Origin: Candidatus Eiseniibacteriota bacterium
GTDB lineage: Bacteria > Joyebacterota > Joyebacteria > Joyebacterales > Joyebacteraceae
DNA length: 45,378 nt
Direction: 5' to 3'
Assembly: GCA_030595835.1 (NCBI GenBank)
Contig: JAUVLG010000013.1
Span: 1 to 45,378 of the forward strand
Below, piece by piece: positions 1 through 9,182 of this stretch; position 1 is the stretch's first letter; the number at the start of each line of letters is the position of its first letter. A model generated the notes under the pieces. That model made no database searches and was not told the DNA's origin. It was given only the letters and a program-made list of their open reading frames with translations. The translations under genes and the position numbers were made by a program.

Positions 1-15
1 ATCCCCCTGCGAGCG

Positions 16-1257
16 CTACGACCTCCTCATGCCCGTCCGGATTGCTCCACCGAGGTGGAACACCGGCAGGAACATCGCGACCAGCATTATCGCAATGATG
101 CCACCAATGAGCACGATGAGAAGCGGCTCGATGATCGAGGACAGCCCCTCGATCGACGCGCCAACTTGTTCGTCGTAGTAATCCGACAGGTTCGCGAGCA
201 TCTCTCCCAGCGTGCCCGTCTCCTCACCCGTCGACACCATCTGCACCACGATCTCCGGGAACACCCCGGTGCTCGCGAAGCTCTTGGACAGACTCGAACC
301 GTGCGAGACCATGGTGCCAATCTTGCCGGACGCCTGGAACACAACCTCGTTGCCCGACGATCCTCCCGCCAGCTCCAGCGAGTCGATGACGGGGAGCCCA
401 CTCTCTACAAGAACCCCGAGGGTACGCAGGAACTTCGCGGTCACGACCTTCTTGACGATTCGGCCGAAAATGGGGATTCTCAGCTTGAAAGAGTCCAGGA
501 CATACCTGCCAGCGGAGTTCCGCATCATGATGCGCCAGACCACTATCAGCACGATGAGCAGCAGTATTGGTACCCAGATATACTCCCCCACGATCCGGCT
601 GGCCGTTATGACTATCTGGGTCGGCCTGGGCAGTTCGGCGCCGAGCTTGTCGTAGATCCCCGCCATCATCGGGACGACCTTGAGGAAGAGCACCGAACTC
701 GCGATCACCGAGAAACCCACGACGAAGGCAGGATAGGTCGTCGCAGACCGCACCTTGCGCTTCACCGCCTCGGTCCTGTCCATGTACCGCCCAAGGTGGC
801 GCATAATAGTGACGAGCTTTCCGCTCTGCTCGCCCGACTTGATCATGCTGATGTAGAGCCGCGGGAACGCTCCCGGGTGCCTCCCCATCGCCGACGAAAG
901 CGTCTCCCCACCCTCGATGTCCGTGGCCACCTGCACCAGGAGGTTACTCAGCGTCCCGTTGCCCTCGTCCCTCGCGAGGCTGTAGAGCGCCCTCGTGAGA
1001 GGGAGTCCGGCATGCAGCATGGACGTGAGCTGTTTCGTGAACAGCGCGATCGCCCCGGCGGGAACCCGACCCCCGAATGCGCGCTTCTCGGGCGCCTTCG
1101 ACTTCTCCTTGGCGGACCCCTTAACCTCCCTGATGGAAAGCACCACCAGCCCGTCCCTGTGGAGAATGTCGGCCGCGGCCGTAGCAGACTCTGCGTGGAG
1201 GAAGCTGGTCCTCTGTGCGCCTGAGGTGCTTTTGGCTACGTACTCGAACCGTGTCAA
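16..1257 (-). CDS. pilC: Type IV pilus / T2SS inner-membrane platform protein (PilC/GspF)
   Basis: Polytopic inner-membrane platform protein that couples the cytoplasmic PilB/GspE motor to assembly of the pilus or pseudopilus. The protein has the two tandem T2SSF domains of the family, each opening with a helical bundle (FTKQLTSMLHAGLPLTRAL near residue 75; FLRTLGVLVESGLPVIDSL near 280) and followed by hydrophobic segments; a last membrane segment lies near the C-terminus. The longest frame opens at 1329, but I chose TTG at 1255-1257 because AGGAGG lies 7 nt upstream (1265-1270) and the frame then starts LTRFEYVAK, as in PilC proteins. That gives 413 residues, normal for the family. It starts 34 nt after pilB. 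Downstream of its stop an AGGGGG at the window edge suggests another pilus gene follows. Identity is secure; pilus versus secretion role is not. Confidence 0.93.
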   Translation of the reverse strand: MTRFEYVAKSTSGAQRTSFLHAESATAAADILHRDGLVVLSIREVKGSAKEKSKAPEKRAFGGRVPAGAIALFTKQLTSMLHAGLPLTRALYSLARDEGNGTLSNLLVQVATDIEGGETLSSAMGRHPGAFPRLYISMIKSGEQSGKLVTIMRHLGRYMDRTEAVKRKVRSATTYPAFVVGFSVIASSVLFLKVVPMMAGIYDKLGAELPRPTQIVITASRIVGEYIWVPILLLIVLIVVWRIMMRNSAGRYVLDSFKLRIPIFGRIVKKVVTAKFLRTLGVLVESGLPVIDSLELAGGSSGNEVVFQASGKIGTMVSHGSSLSKSFASTGVFPEIVVQMVSTGEETGTLGEMLANLSDYYDEQVGASIEGLSSIIEPLLIVLIGGIIAIMLVAMFLPVFHLGGAIRTGMRRS

Positions 1258-1291
1258 GTTGTTTCCTCCTGCCTTGCCCCTTGCTGTGCGA

Positions 1292-3070
1292 CTAGATCGT
1301 TTCAGTGGAGACGCCCAGCGCCTCCTCAACCGTGGTTATGCCGTCGAGTGCCTTCTTGGCTGCGTTCTCCCTCAGCGTTACGAATCCCGCCTCTATCGCC
1401 TTGTCCCGCAGGGCGCTGGCGGTCGAGCCCTTCATTATGAGCTCGGAGAGCTCAGGGGTTATCTCGAGCATTTCGAAGATCGCGGTCCTCCCGAGGAAGC
1501 CACGGCCCTTGCACAGCTTGCACCCCTCACCCTTGTAGAAGGTCGCGCCATCGTGACCCTCCCCGAGGAGTGCCATGACGGCCTTGACATCAGGCTCGTA
1601 GGGTACCTTGCAGTGCGTGCAGATCTTCCGGACGAGTCTCTGCGCCATGACGAGGTGTACCGCGCTCGTGACAAGGAACGGCTCAATGCCGATATCGACA
1701 AGTCTCGTCGCGGTCGCCGGCGCGTCGTTCGCGTGGACCGTGCTCAGTACCAAGTGGCCGGTCAAGGCACTTCTGATGGCCAGCTCCGCCGTCTCCATAT
1801 CGCGAATCTCGCCGACCATGATGATGTCGGGGTCCTGCCTGAGGATCGACCTCAGACCGGATGAGAACGTCATGCCCGCCTTGCGGTTGACGTTCACCTG
1901 ATTGACGCGGTCCAGATGATACTCGACCGGGTCCTCCAGTGTCGTGATATTCCTTCCGATGCGGTCCAGTTCGCCCATGCCGGCGTAGAGCGTCGTGCTC
2001 TTGCCCGAGCCGGTCGGACCACTGATCAGTATCATGCCGTAGGGGCGTCTGAGCGCCCTGCGGAAGATCTCCTGAGCGTAATCCTCGAAACCGAGCTCGG
2101 TAAGGGTGACGATCGTCCCGGACTTGTGCAGCAACCGCATGGCCACCTTCTCGCCATAGATGGTCGGCAGAGTGGAGACTCTGATGTCTACTTCCTGATC
2201 CTCGAATCTCGCCGTGAAGCGACCGTCCAGCGGTATGCGCCTCTCAGCCACGTCCATCTCCGAGAGGATCTTGATCCTGACGACTATGGCCTCGTGGAAA
2301 CGCTTCGGAGGCATCGTAGTGTCGTAGAGGAGGCCGTCCACCCTGTAGCGCACGACGACCTTCTTCTCGAGCGGCTCGATGTGAATGTCCGTCGCCCGCT
2401 CTGCGATGGCCTGCCCAAGGATCAGGTTGACCAGCTTGACGATGGGGGCGTCCCCCGCCCGGTCCCTCAGCTCTCGTTCGGAGAGCTCCTCGAGCCCCGA
2501 GGAGTCCTTGATGCCCAGCTCAACGCGCGCGGCCTCGGTTACATCCTCGAGGTTCTGGTCGGCAGTTGCGTCTCTGTAGGCCGTGGCTATCGCCGCCTCG
2601 ATGTCGCTCGCGAGACCCACCTGAATGGAAATCTCGCACTTCGTGGCCACTCTCAGATCATCGATCGCGACGAGGTCGAGCGGGTCCGACATCGCGACAA
2701 TGAGCTCGTTGTCCTTTCGCGCGATTGCCAGCACGCAATGGTGCCTGGCCATATGCTCGGGGATGGAAAGAACGGTGTCGGACTCGATCGTCCCGGTGAC
2801 AAACGGGTCGAACTTCCCAATGCCCAGCTGTCCCGAGAGGGCATCGACGATGTCGGTCTCCGCGGCCAGCTCCAGCTTGACCAGAGCTTCGCCGAGCCGC
2901 TCACCGGTCTCGCGCTGGGTCTCGAGTGCCCGCTGCAGATCTTCGTCGGTGATCACGGCGGCCTCGATGAGCAGTTCACCGAATCGCTTGCCCTCGAAGG
3001 ATGGGCTCACCTCGCCTCCCTCGTTCCGACGCTCTCGCTGGTCCTGAGATTTCTGTCGCCTTTTGCTCAC
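1292..3070 (-). CDS. pilB: Type IV pilus / T2SS assembly ATPase (PilB/GspE)
   Basis: Hexameric cytoplasmic ATPase that powers pilus or pseudopilus extension. With the chosen start (592 residues) it has an N-terminal MshEN/GspE-N domain (about 31-86, FGELLIEAAVITDEDLQRAL), then the secretion ATPase core: Walker A GPTGSGKST at 351-359, Walker B IIMVGEIRD at 416-424, a His box (STVHANDA), and a zinc-binding tetracysteine (CxxC at 484/487 and 517/520) typical of PilB and GspE, not of the retraction ATPase PilT. The GTG at 3070 has GGGAGAAGG just upstream; a second GTG at 3010 (572 residues) also has GGAGG 4 nt upstream and is a real alternative. The longest frame runs to 3322 but overlaps the preceding gene. 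It sits between the PilX-like genes and pilC. Confidence 0.94.
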   Translation of the reverse strand: MSKRRQKSQDQRERRNEGGEVSPSFEGKRFGELLIEAAVITDEDLQRALETQRETGERLGEALVKLELAAETDIVDALSGQLGIGKFDPFVTGTIESDTVLSIPEHMARHHCVLAIARKDNELIVAMSDPLDLVAIDDLRVATKCEISIQVGLASDIEAAIATAYRDATADQNLEDVTEAARVELGIKDSSGLEELSERELRDRAGDAPIVKLVNLILGQAIAERATDIHIEPLEKKVVVRYRVDGLLYDTTMPPKRFHEAIVVRIKILSEMDVAERRIPLDGRFTARFEDQEVDIRVSTLPTIYGEKVAMRLLHKSGTIVTLTELGFEDYAQEIFRRALRRPYGMILISGPTGSGKSTTLYAGMGELDRIGRNITTLEDPVEYHLDRVNQVNVNRKAGMTFSSGLRSILRQDPDIIMVGEIRDMETAELAIRSALTGHLVLSTVHANDAPATATRLVDIGIEPFLVTSAVHLVMAQRLVRKICTHCKVPYEPDVKAVMALLGEGHDGATFYKGEGCKLCKGRGFLGRTAIFEMLEITPELSELIMKGSTASALRDKAIEAGFVTLRENAAKKALDGITTVEEALGVSTETI

Positions 3071-3129
3071 TGCCTTCTCCCTGAATGGATCAAGCCTCCA
3101 ACGGCACGATATCTTCGGCCCACGCCGTG

Positions 3130-4521
3130 TCAGCTCTCTATCTGCGGAGGAACAACTTCCTCCCAGCCGGCGACAATGTACGTGCCCGTGTACGGGAAGT
3201 AGGGCGGGGGCATCGTGAACAGTCTCGGGTCGTAATGAAAATCCCTCAGGTACCCTGAACTCACGACGCCCTCCCTGTACTCGGCGATGTGGATCGCGTA
3301 GTCCACGACCATGCCGCCCCACACTATGAGGTCACCTCGCACGCCGCCATGCTGGTAGTCCTCGGCCTCGATGTTCTTCTGAAGCGCCATCAGAACACCG
3401 TGAATCTCGCAGTCGTTGTCGTTCGCGGAGTTGCGCTCGATTATGATGTCGCCGTCAGGGTGACCGGCCGCGACCAGCCCCAGGACATCGTCGCAGCCAG
3501 GATTCGGTCCGCTGCCCGGAGAGGAATCGAAGTAGAGGATGTCGTCGGTGATGATGATGTCACCGTCGACGCCTATCGTCAGTTCCCCGTCCACCACGCC
3601 CGAGATCTCGATGGGCGCGTCGAACCACACTGCTCCGTTCGACACAGAAAGGTCGATGGTCGCCGGTGCACCGACCATCTGCCCGGTCTCCTTGGTCTCC
3701 CTGTACCAGATGTAACCGGCGGACGGCTTGCCCAGCTCAACGGTGTAGTATCTCTTGTTCGGCAACACGGGGGCGAGATGACCGCCGGGCGCCAGCGCCT
3801 CCGCCCTCAGCGTGGCCCGTATGCACGTCTGCGACGGGAGCTCGAGCTGTTCCACGTTCAGTTCGTAGCCACGTTCAAAGGTCGGGTTGCTGCCGGCAGT
3901 GAGGGTGATCCCCCCACCCGCACGCACCAGGTTTCCGAACCAGGGGTCACCGTCAATCATGATGCTGCCGTTGATGTGCACGGGGCCCTCGAAGCGCTCA
4001 CCGGTGCGGAACCACGAGTAGCCTCCGCCGGCGCTCTCGATGAACCACTGGTACCTCGCGAACGTCTCAGCCACCATGGTCGACTTCACCTGCCGCACGA
4101 CGCCATCGACCTCTCCGGTCGATACAACGTCGTAGGCACCGATCCAGCCGCCTCCGCTCGCGTCATTCACCACCGTCGCGGTGTATGTTCCCCCACCGAG
4201 CCTCTGGTCCGCGAAGGCCCTACCGACCGGGTTCGCCCCGGGATCGACCGTCGCAAGCTCCCCCAGCCAGCCGCGCGTGCGCTCGAGACCGCCCTCAGCG
4301 ACATAGAATGCACGAGCATCGTCGACCGCGTAGTCGACGATGTCGCTCTCCGAGTAACCCAGAATGAAGATGGCCATTCCCACCAGCAGCACCGCCGTGG
4401 TAATCCCCATCACGCCGACCAGCGCGAAGCCGCGATTGCTCCGTGATTCGCTCGGAGTGAGCACCGAGGATCTTGTGCGCTCTCTGTGGCTGCGGCGTCG
4501 CCGCGCTGTGATGTTCAGCAC
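3130..4521 (-). CDS. PilX/GspK-like minor pilin, paralog 1 of 3
   Basis: A large (463 aa) pilin-like exported protein. It has a basic N-terminal leader, then NRGFALVGVMGITTAVLL, a class III signal followed by a hydrophobic helix; processing is predicted between Gly31 and Phe32. Glu at +5 is missing, as in GspK-type tip pseudopilins. The PilX-type block AFYVAEGGLERTRGWL follows. The large ectodomain carries FRTGERFEGPVHING and IDGDPWFG, resembling DUF4900-type regions, a conserved cysteine pair (about 343 and 371) and the C-terminal motif MPPPYFPYTG...WEEVVPP. I chose GTG at 4521 because GGAGG inside the end of the upstream gene lies 9 nt away; it starts 4 nt after that gene's stop, so translation is probably coupled. 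Role (tip initiator, adhesin or structural subunit) is inference. Confidence 0.78.
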   Translation of the reverse strand: MLNITARRRRSHRERTRSSVLTPSESRSNRGFALVGVMGITTAVLLVGMAIFILGYSESDIVDYAVDDARAFYVAEGGLERTRGWLGELATVDPGANPVGRAFADQRLGGGTYTATVVNDASGGGWIGAYDVVSTGEVDGVVRQVKSTMVAETFARYQWFIESAGGGYSWFRTGERFEGPVHINGSIMIDGDPWFGNLVRAGGGITLTAGSNPTFERGYELNVEQLELPSQTCIRATLRAEALAPGGHLAPVLPNKRYYTVELGKPSAGYIWYRETKETGQMVGAPATIDLSVSNGAVWFDAPIEISGVVDGELTIGVDGDIIITDDILYFDSSPGSGPNPGCDDVLGLVAAGHPDGDIIIERNSANDNDCEIHGVLMALQKNIEAEDYQHGGVRGDLIVWGGMVVDYAIHIAEYREGVVSSGYLRDFHYDPRLFTMPPPYFPYTGTYIVAGWEEVVPPQIES

Positions 4522-4525
4522 TTCA

Positions 4526-5887
4526 CTACACCTCCGGAGGAACAACTTCCTCCCAACTGATGATCAGATATCTTCCCGTCAAAGGGAAGAACGGCGGGGG
4601 CATCGTCAGCATCCTGGAGTCCCAGTTGTAGTCTCGCACGTACCCCGAGAGCAGATTGCCGTCGTTGTCGTACTGCCCCAGATGAATGCTGTAGTCTGCG
4701 ATAAGCCCGCCGTGCATTTCCATCACTCCCCGAGGAGAATGGTGCTGATAATCTTCGGCCTTTATGCTCTTCTCCAGCGCCATCGCGACGCCGTAAAACA
4801 TGCAGTCGTTGTAGTTCGGAAACACGTACGCAATTACTATGTCGCCGTCGGCTATGAGCCCCAGCACATCGTCGCAGTCGGGCGGCGGTGTGCTGCCCGG
4901 CGGAACGCCGTCGTACAGGACGTCATCGATTATCTCTATGTTCCCCTCGACCCCGATGGTCACCTGACCATCGAGAGTCCCCCATATCCGAATGGGCTCT
5001 GCGCTCCAGATGGCGCCGTTCAGTGTCGAGAGGTCCTCCAGCTCCCACGGTGACGTTACATACACCCCCCCGACCTTCCCGTAGCTCTGCCAGCCGAGGA
5101 GACCGGGGCCGAAGTGGTCGAGTTCGATGAGGTACTTGGCTTCCTTCCCAACCAGCGCCGGGAGCGGAAGGCCGCCCGACATCGCCGCGGGCTTGATCGT
5201 GTCGGTCACGTAGCTGTCGTCCGGAAGCGGGATGTTCGCGACGTGCAACTCGTATCCCATCTCGAATACGGGGTTGCTCCCCGCCTTCTCCGTCAAACCA
5301 CCTCCGGCCGTGACCGGACCGCCGAACCACGGGTCACCGTCGATCTGGAGGTTGTGGTTCACGTGCACGGGCCCCTCGAACCTCTCGCCCGTCCTGAACC
5401 ACACCCACCCGGCCTTCTCGACGAAAACCTGGTATCTGGCGAAGGTCTCCGCAACCATCGCCGCACGCACCTGGCGCACGACGTTGTCCACGTAGCCGGT
5501 CGAAACGACCCAGTAGGCACCCGGCCAGCTACCGCCGCTGACGTCGCTGGTCACCTCCACCGTGTAGGTCCCGCCGCCCAGGAGCTGGTCCTCGAACTTC
5601 TTCCCCAGCGGGTCTCCCGTCGCATCGTCCGAGTGGAACTCGCCCAGCCACCCGCGCATCCGCTCCAGTCCACCCTCGGCGATGTAGAACGCCCGACTGT
5701 CGTCGACACTGTGCTCGACGATGTCACCCTCGGAATGCCCGAGGATAAAGATGGCCACGCCTATCAGAAGGACGGCCGCGACGATCGCCAGGACCGGTAC
5801 GAGCGCGGAACCCCTGCGACGCGTGCCCTTCCCGCGGCGCGGCTCCGTGCATTCGTTGTCCGATGATGTCCTCGTCCGCCTGTTCAA
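4526..5887 (-). CDS. PilX/GspK-like minor pilin, paralog 2 of 3
   Basis: Second tandem paralog, 453 aa, with the same architecture: basic leader, RRRGSALVPVLAIVAAVLL (predicted cleavage Gly26/Ser27, no Glu at +5), the block AFYIAEGGLERMRGWL, then FRTGERFEGPVHVNHN, IDGDPWFG, a cysteine pair at 338 and 362, and the terminal MPPPFFPLTG...WEEVVPP. It is the most divergent in the middle: the stretch between the cysteines is four residues shorter than in the flanking copies. The start is TTG at 5885-5887 with GGGAGAGGG 8 nt upstream; it begins 28 nt after paralog 3. Exported, with the N-terminal helix expected in the inner membrane before assembly. No function is established for this copy. Confidence 0.77.
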   Translation of the reverse strand: MNRRTRTSSDNECTEPRRGKGTRRRGSALVPVLAIVAAVLLIGVAIFILGHSEGDIVEHSVDDSRAFYIAEGGLERMRGWLGEFHSDDATGDPLGKKFEDQLLGGGTYTVEVTSDVSGGSWPGAYWVVSTGYVDNVVRQVRAAMVAETFARYQVFVEKAGWVWFRTGERFEGPVHVNHNLQIDGDPWFGGPVTAGGGLTEKAGSNPVFEMGYELHVANIPLPDDSYVTDTIKPAAMSGGLPLPALVGKEAKYLIELDHFGPGLLGWQSYGKVGGVYVTSPWELEDLSTLNGAIWSAEPIRIWGTLDGQVTIGVEGNIEIIDDVLYDGVPPGSTPPPDCDDVLGLIADGDIVIAYVFPNYNDCMFYGVAMALEKSIKAEDYQHHSPRGVMEMHGGLIADYSIHLGQYDNDGNLLSGYVRDYNWDSRMLTMPPPFFPLTGRYLIISWEEVVPPEV

Positions 5888-5915
5888 GACAGATTCCCTC
5901 TCCCTGAGATCTGAC

Positions 5916-7310
5916 CTACGACGGCATCACTACCGGCACAACCTCTTCCCACATCTCAACGGAGAAGCTCCCCGCGAACGGGAAGAACGGTGGCGGAAGC
6001 GTCGCCACGCGCGGGTCGAAGTGATAGTCCCTGCAATAACCCGAGATGACCACGCCGTTGCTGTACTGCCCCAGGTGGATGGCGTAGTCCGCGAGTATGC
6101 CGCCGTAAATGATGAAATCACCGCGAACCGCATAACGCATGTAGTCCTCGGCCTCGACGGTCTTCTGAAGAGCCATCATAACGCCGTGGACCTCACAATC
6201 GTCCTGGTTCGGAGTCGTGTAGTCGATGATGATATCGCCCTTCGGATGCCCGGCGGCGATAAGCCCGAGTATGTCGTCGCAATCGGGATCCGGCCCGTTC
6301 CCCGGAGACGACCCCGCGTAAAGGATGTCGTCCCTGATGTGTATGGTGCCGTCCACGCCGATCGTCACCTCACCGTCGAGCGTCCCTGAGATGTGAATGT
6401 CCTCCTCGGACCACACTGCCCCGTTGAGGCTCGAGATATCCACATAGCCGCCGCAGCCGTTGGTGCTGCCGTCCTCGTTGTATCCCTGCCATTCCATCTC
6501 GCCGACGGAAGGCTCGCCCAGCTCTATCTTGTAGTAGGTTTTGTTCCCCAGGGCAGGCAGAACCAACCCGCCCAGTTGCTGGGCCGCCGCCTTCAGCGTG
6601 GAGAACACATAGGCCCGGGTCGGCAGACTGACTGGATCCACGTGGAGTTCATAGCCCCTCACGAAGGTCGGGTTGCTGCCTGCCGTCATGTTCAGATCTC
6701 CGGCGGCCCGGACCTCGCCCCCGAACCAGGGGTCACCATCGATCTTGAGGTCGCCGTTGACGTGTATCGGCCCCTCGAACCGCTCGCCCGTCCGGAACCA
6801 GGAGTAACCGCCGCCACCGCTCTCGATGAACCACGAGTACATCGCGAACGTCTCGGCCACCACGGTCGCCTTCACCTGCCTGACGACACCATCCTTGTCG
6901 CCGGTCGAAACGACCACGTAGGCGTCGAGCCAGCTCCCGCCGCTCGCGTCCTCCTTCACCAACACGTCGTAGTCCCCACCGCCCGGCAGCTGCCCGGAGA
7001 AGGTCCTCCCGATCGGGTCGGCGCTCGGGTCGTCGAGCTCCAGCGCCGCGAGGTAGCTCCGTACACGCTCGAGCCCGCCCTCTGCGATGTAGAACGCCCT
7101 GCTGTCATCGACGGCGTACTCGACCACGTCTCCCTCGGCATGCCCAAGAATGAAAATGGCCACTCCCACGAGCAGGACCGCAGTGATGATGCCCATCACC
7201 CCGACCAGCGCAGACCCGCGCACCGATAGTGCGTACGGACCCACGGAGAGAACACGCCGCCTCGCCACTCCCCCGGCACGCGTCTTCAGAAGTCCCCAGT
7301 ATGTAGACAT
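5916..7310 (-). CDS. PilX/GspK-like minor pilin, paralog 3 of 3 (first in the operon)
   Basis: First gene of the pilus cluster, 464 aa. The leader is followed by VRGSALVGVMGIITAVLL (predicted cleavage Gly32/Ser33), then AFYIAEGGLERVRSYL, FRTGERFEGPIHVNGD, IDGDPWFG, cysteines at 344 and 372, and LPPPFFPFAG...WEEVVP at the C-terminus. In the middle and C-terminal regions it resembles paralog 1 more than paralog 2 (for example GLIAAGHPKGDIII against GLVAAGHPDGDIII), so the three may have arisen in two duplication steps. It carries extra cysteines (NGCGGYVD and GYCRDY). ATG at 7308-7310 has GGAGG 5 nt upstream. The 270 nt before it hold the only non-coding gap large enough for a promoter for the whole cluster. 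Confidence 0.77.
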   Translation of the reverse strand: MSTYWGLLKTRAGGVARRRVLSVGPYALSVRGSALVGVMGIITAVLLVGVAIFILGHAEGDVVEYAVDDSRAFYIAEGGLERVRSYLAALELDDPSADPIGRTFSGQLPGGGDYDVLVKEDASGGSWLDAYVVVSTGDKDGVVRQVKATVVAETFAMYSWFIESGGGGYSWFRTGERFEGPIHVNGDLKIDGDPWFGGEVRAAGDLNMTAGSNPTFVRGYELHVDPVSLPTRAYVFSTLKAAAQQLGGLVLPALGNKTYYKIELGEPSVGEMEWQGYNEDGSTNGCGGYVDISSLNGAVWSEEDIHISGTLDGEVTIGVDGTIHIRDDILYAGSSPGNGPDPDCDDILGLIAAGHPKGDIIIDYTTPNQDDCEVHGVMMALQKTVEAEDYMRYAVRGDFIIYGGILADYAIHLGQYSNGVVISGYCRDYHFDPRVATLPPPFFPFAGSFSVEMWEEVVPVVMPS

Positions 7311-7515
7311 TCTGACCTCCCAAGCCCCTCAAAGCAGTTGCCGCAAGCCTCCCACTCGGGGAAGCTCGACCCGGTGAAATGCAAGTTCCATGCCACGCAC
7401 AGAGCGCCAGCGGGCCTCCAAACCCAGTAGGCATAAGCGATTGCCGAAGCTACGGGAGCTGAGCTGCTTCCCAACGACTACGCCTCACCTCGAATCGCCA
7501 AAGTCTCGTTGTGGC

Positions 7516-7547
7516 TGGCACGTGTGTCAATGCTCAATTGCGTGCCA
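7516..7547. promoter_or_regulatory. Inverted repeat with embedded TTGACA upstream of the pilus operon
   Basis: Perfect 7-bp inverted repeat, TGGCACG (7516-7522) and CGTGCCA (7541-7547), separated by 18 bp. On the minus strand a consensus -35 hexamer TTGACA (7525-7530) lies inside the loop, reading towards the first PilX-like gene, but no good -10 is found 16-18 bp on. It could be an operator. The rest of the 7311-7580 gap shows no recognisable riboswitch or RNA. Confidence 0.35.
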
Positions 7548-7580
7548 AAGTGCGGTTCCAGCCCCATAATGAGGGCCTAC

Positions 7581-9167
7581 TCAGCTTCTTCGCTCGCGTG
7601 GCCGGGCGCGGCCGCCGGTCGGTCCTGACAGACCTGCCACCAGCATCAGCCCGCCCACGACTGTCGCACCCCAGGGAAACACGTCCCCGTACATCGAGTA
7701 GAACGTCCTGCTGCTCACTACAGGAAGGTTCTCAATAAGAAACCCCTCCTCGAATATGCCCAGCCGCGACAGGACGCGCCCGTATGGATCGACCATCATC
7801 GACACCCCGCTGTTCGCGCTTCGTGCCAGACTGCGTCTGTTTTCAACGGCTCGCATGACGGCCATCGATGCGTGCTGGAAGGGCATCGACGTACGCCCGT
7901 ACCAGACGTCGTTCGTGACATTGACCAGCAACTCTGCGCCGCCGGCGACGAACTGACGCGCCAGACGCGGGAAGATAGACTCGTAGCAGATGAGCGCCGA
8001 GAAGGCCCCGTTGCGGTGTTCGAAGACCACACGTTCACTCCCGGGCCAGAAATCCGCTTCGCCGAAATTCACCTCTTTGAGAAACGGTATTACGGTCTCG
8101 AACGGTATGACCTCACCGAACGGAACGAGCTTGATCTTGCTGTAGGCGGCCATCGGAATCCCATCGGCACCTATCAGGAGAACGCTGTTCAGCGGCCTGC
8201 CTGCCCCCTCTTCCGCATCTGCCGCGATCAGATCGGGGCAGCCCGTCAGTATCGGGACGCCCACCTGACGCGCGACGGCGGCGACACGCTCCAGATCCTT
8301 CGGCTGGCGCAGCAGGTAGCTGGGCGCGGCTGTCTCGGGCCAGATAATCAGATCCGGCTTCTGGTCCGCTGCCTCGAGGGACAACCTGCCCAACGTCTCG
8401 AAGCTCTCGCTCTTGTAGCGGGCGTCCCACTTCGTCTCGCCCGAGATGTTGGGCTGGATGACCGCCACGCGCATGCTCCGCCCCGCGACCTCTCCATCCT
8501 CTCCGCTCCCGCCCCCCCGCATCACGAGACTCCCGTGCAGCACGGGCAGGAGCAGCACCACAACCAGACCGGCAGCGAGCGCGCCCCGTCGCCTCCGCGC
8601 GGACAGAACCTCCAGAACGAGCGCGTTCGAGAGCGCGAGCCAGAGCGAAACCCCGAAGACGCCCGTGATGGAGGCGAATTGGATGGCCCTCGGTACGTTG
8701 ACGGCCGCGTAACCCATTGCGCCCCAGGTGAACCCCATCACACCCAGCGACCGCAGCTGTTCAAACGCCACCCAGAGCACTGGCAGGACCACGAACCACG
8801 GAATCCGCGTCCTGTGACCCACGAACGACGCGGCCGCTGAGAAGAGCCCCCAGTAGGACGCCTGCAGGAGCACCGCCAGAAGGAGCGGTCCGCTCATTAC
8901 AACTGGATTGTCCATCTGCGCAGATGAGAGGAGCGCCAGCCAGTACAGAAGGAGCAGGAAGAACGTGATCCCGGCGACGAAGCCCGGGCGGAATCCACTC
9001 CAGAACCCGCCACTCCTCGCGTTCCTTATGATGTAGAAGAGCGGAATGAGCGCGACGAACGCCGCCGGCACGAGGTCGATCGGCGGGAAAGCCAGGACGA
9101 GGCACGCCCCGCTCGCGATGGCGAGCAGCAGTTCTCTGGAGCGTGGCATTTCGTCGTGCGCTACCAT
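7581..9167 (-). CDS. lnt: Apolipoprotein N-acyltransferase
   Basis: Inner-membrane enzyme that transfers a fatty acid from phospholipid to the N-terminal cysteine of diacylated apolipoprotein, the last step of lipoprotein maturation in diderm bacteria. At 528 residues it is family length: about six or seven membrane segments over residues 10-215, then a periplasmic nitrilase-like domain from about 230 to 490. The catalytic triad is visible: Glu278 in IIWPETAAPS, Lys344 in AYSKIKLVPFGE, Cys394 in ALICYES. ATG at 9167 lies 15 nt after the apgM stop, with AGAGGA upstream. The protein continues for about 25 residues after a final hydrophobic segment. Together with the lipoprotein at 34528-36693 it supports an outer membrane. 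Confidence 0.96.
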   Translation of the reverse strand: MVAHDEMPRSRELLLAIASGACLVLAFPPIDLVPAAFVALIPLFYIIRNARSGGFWSGFRPGFVAGITFFLLLLYWLALLSSAQMDNPVVMSGPLLLAVLLQASYWGLFSAAASFVGHRTRIPWFVVLPVLWVAFEQLRSLGVMGFTWGAMGYAAVNVPRAIQFASITGVFGVSLWLALSNALVLEVLSARRRRGALAAGLVVVLLLPVLHGSLVMRGGGSGEDGEVAGRSMRVAVIQPNISGETKWDARYKSESFETLGRLSLEAADQKPDLIIWPETAAPSYLLRQPKDLERVAAVARQVGVPILTGCPDLIAADAEEGAGRPLNSVLLIGADGIPMAAYSKIKLVPFGEVIPFETVIPFLKEVNFGEADFWPGSERVVFEHRNGAFSALICYESIFPRLARQFVAGGAELLVNVTNDVWYGRTSMPFQHASMAVMRAVENRRSLARSANSGVSMMVDPYGRVLSRLGIFEEGFLIENLPVVSSRTFYSMYGDVFPWGATVVGGLMLVAGLSGPTGGRARPRERRS

Positions 9168-9182
9168 ACGTGGTTCCTCTTC

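Noticed and set aside
7286-7474. A 62-aa minus-strand reading frame overlapping the first PilX-like gene
   Set aside because: TTG start without a ribosome site, overlaps the start of the next gene, and no family recognised. Probably leader RNA.
7516-7535. Sigma-54 promoter before the pilus genes
   Set aside because: TTGGCACG is followed by TTGAGC, but the GG-to-GC distance is one base longer than the strict sigma-54 spacing.
7321-7560. c-di-GMP riboswitch or other leader RNA before the pilus genes
   Set aside because: The GEMM core (GCAAACC ... GACGCAAAG) is not present on either strand.
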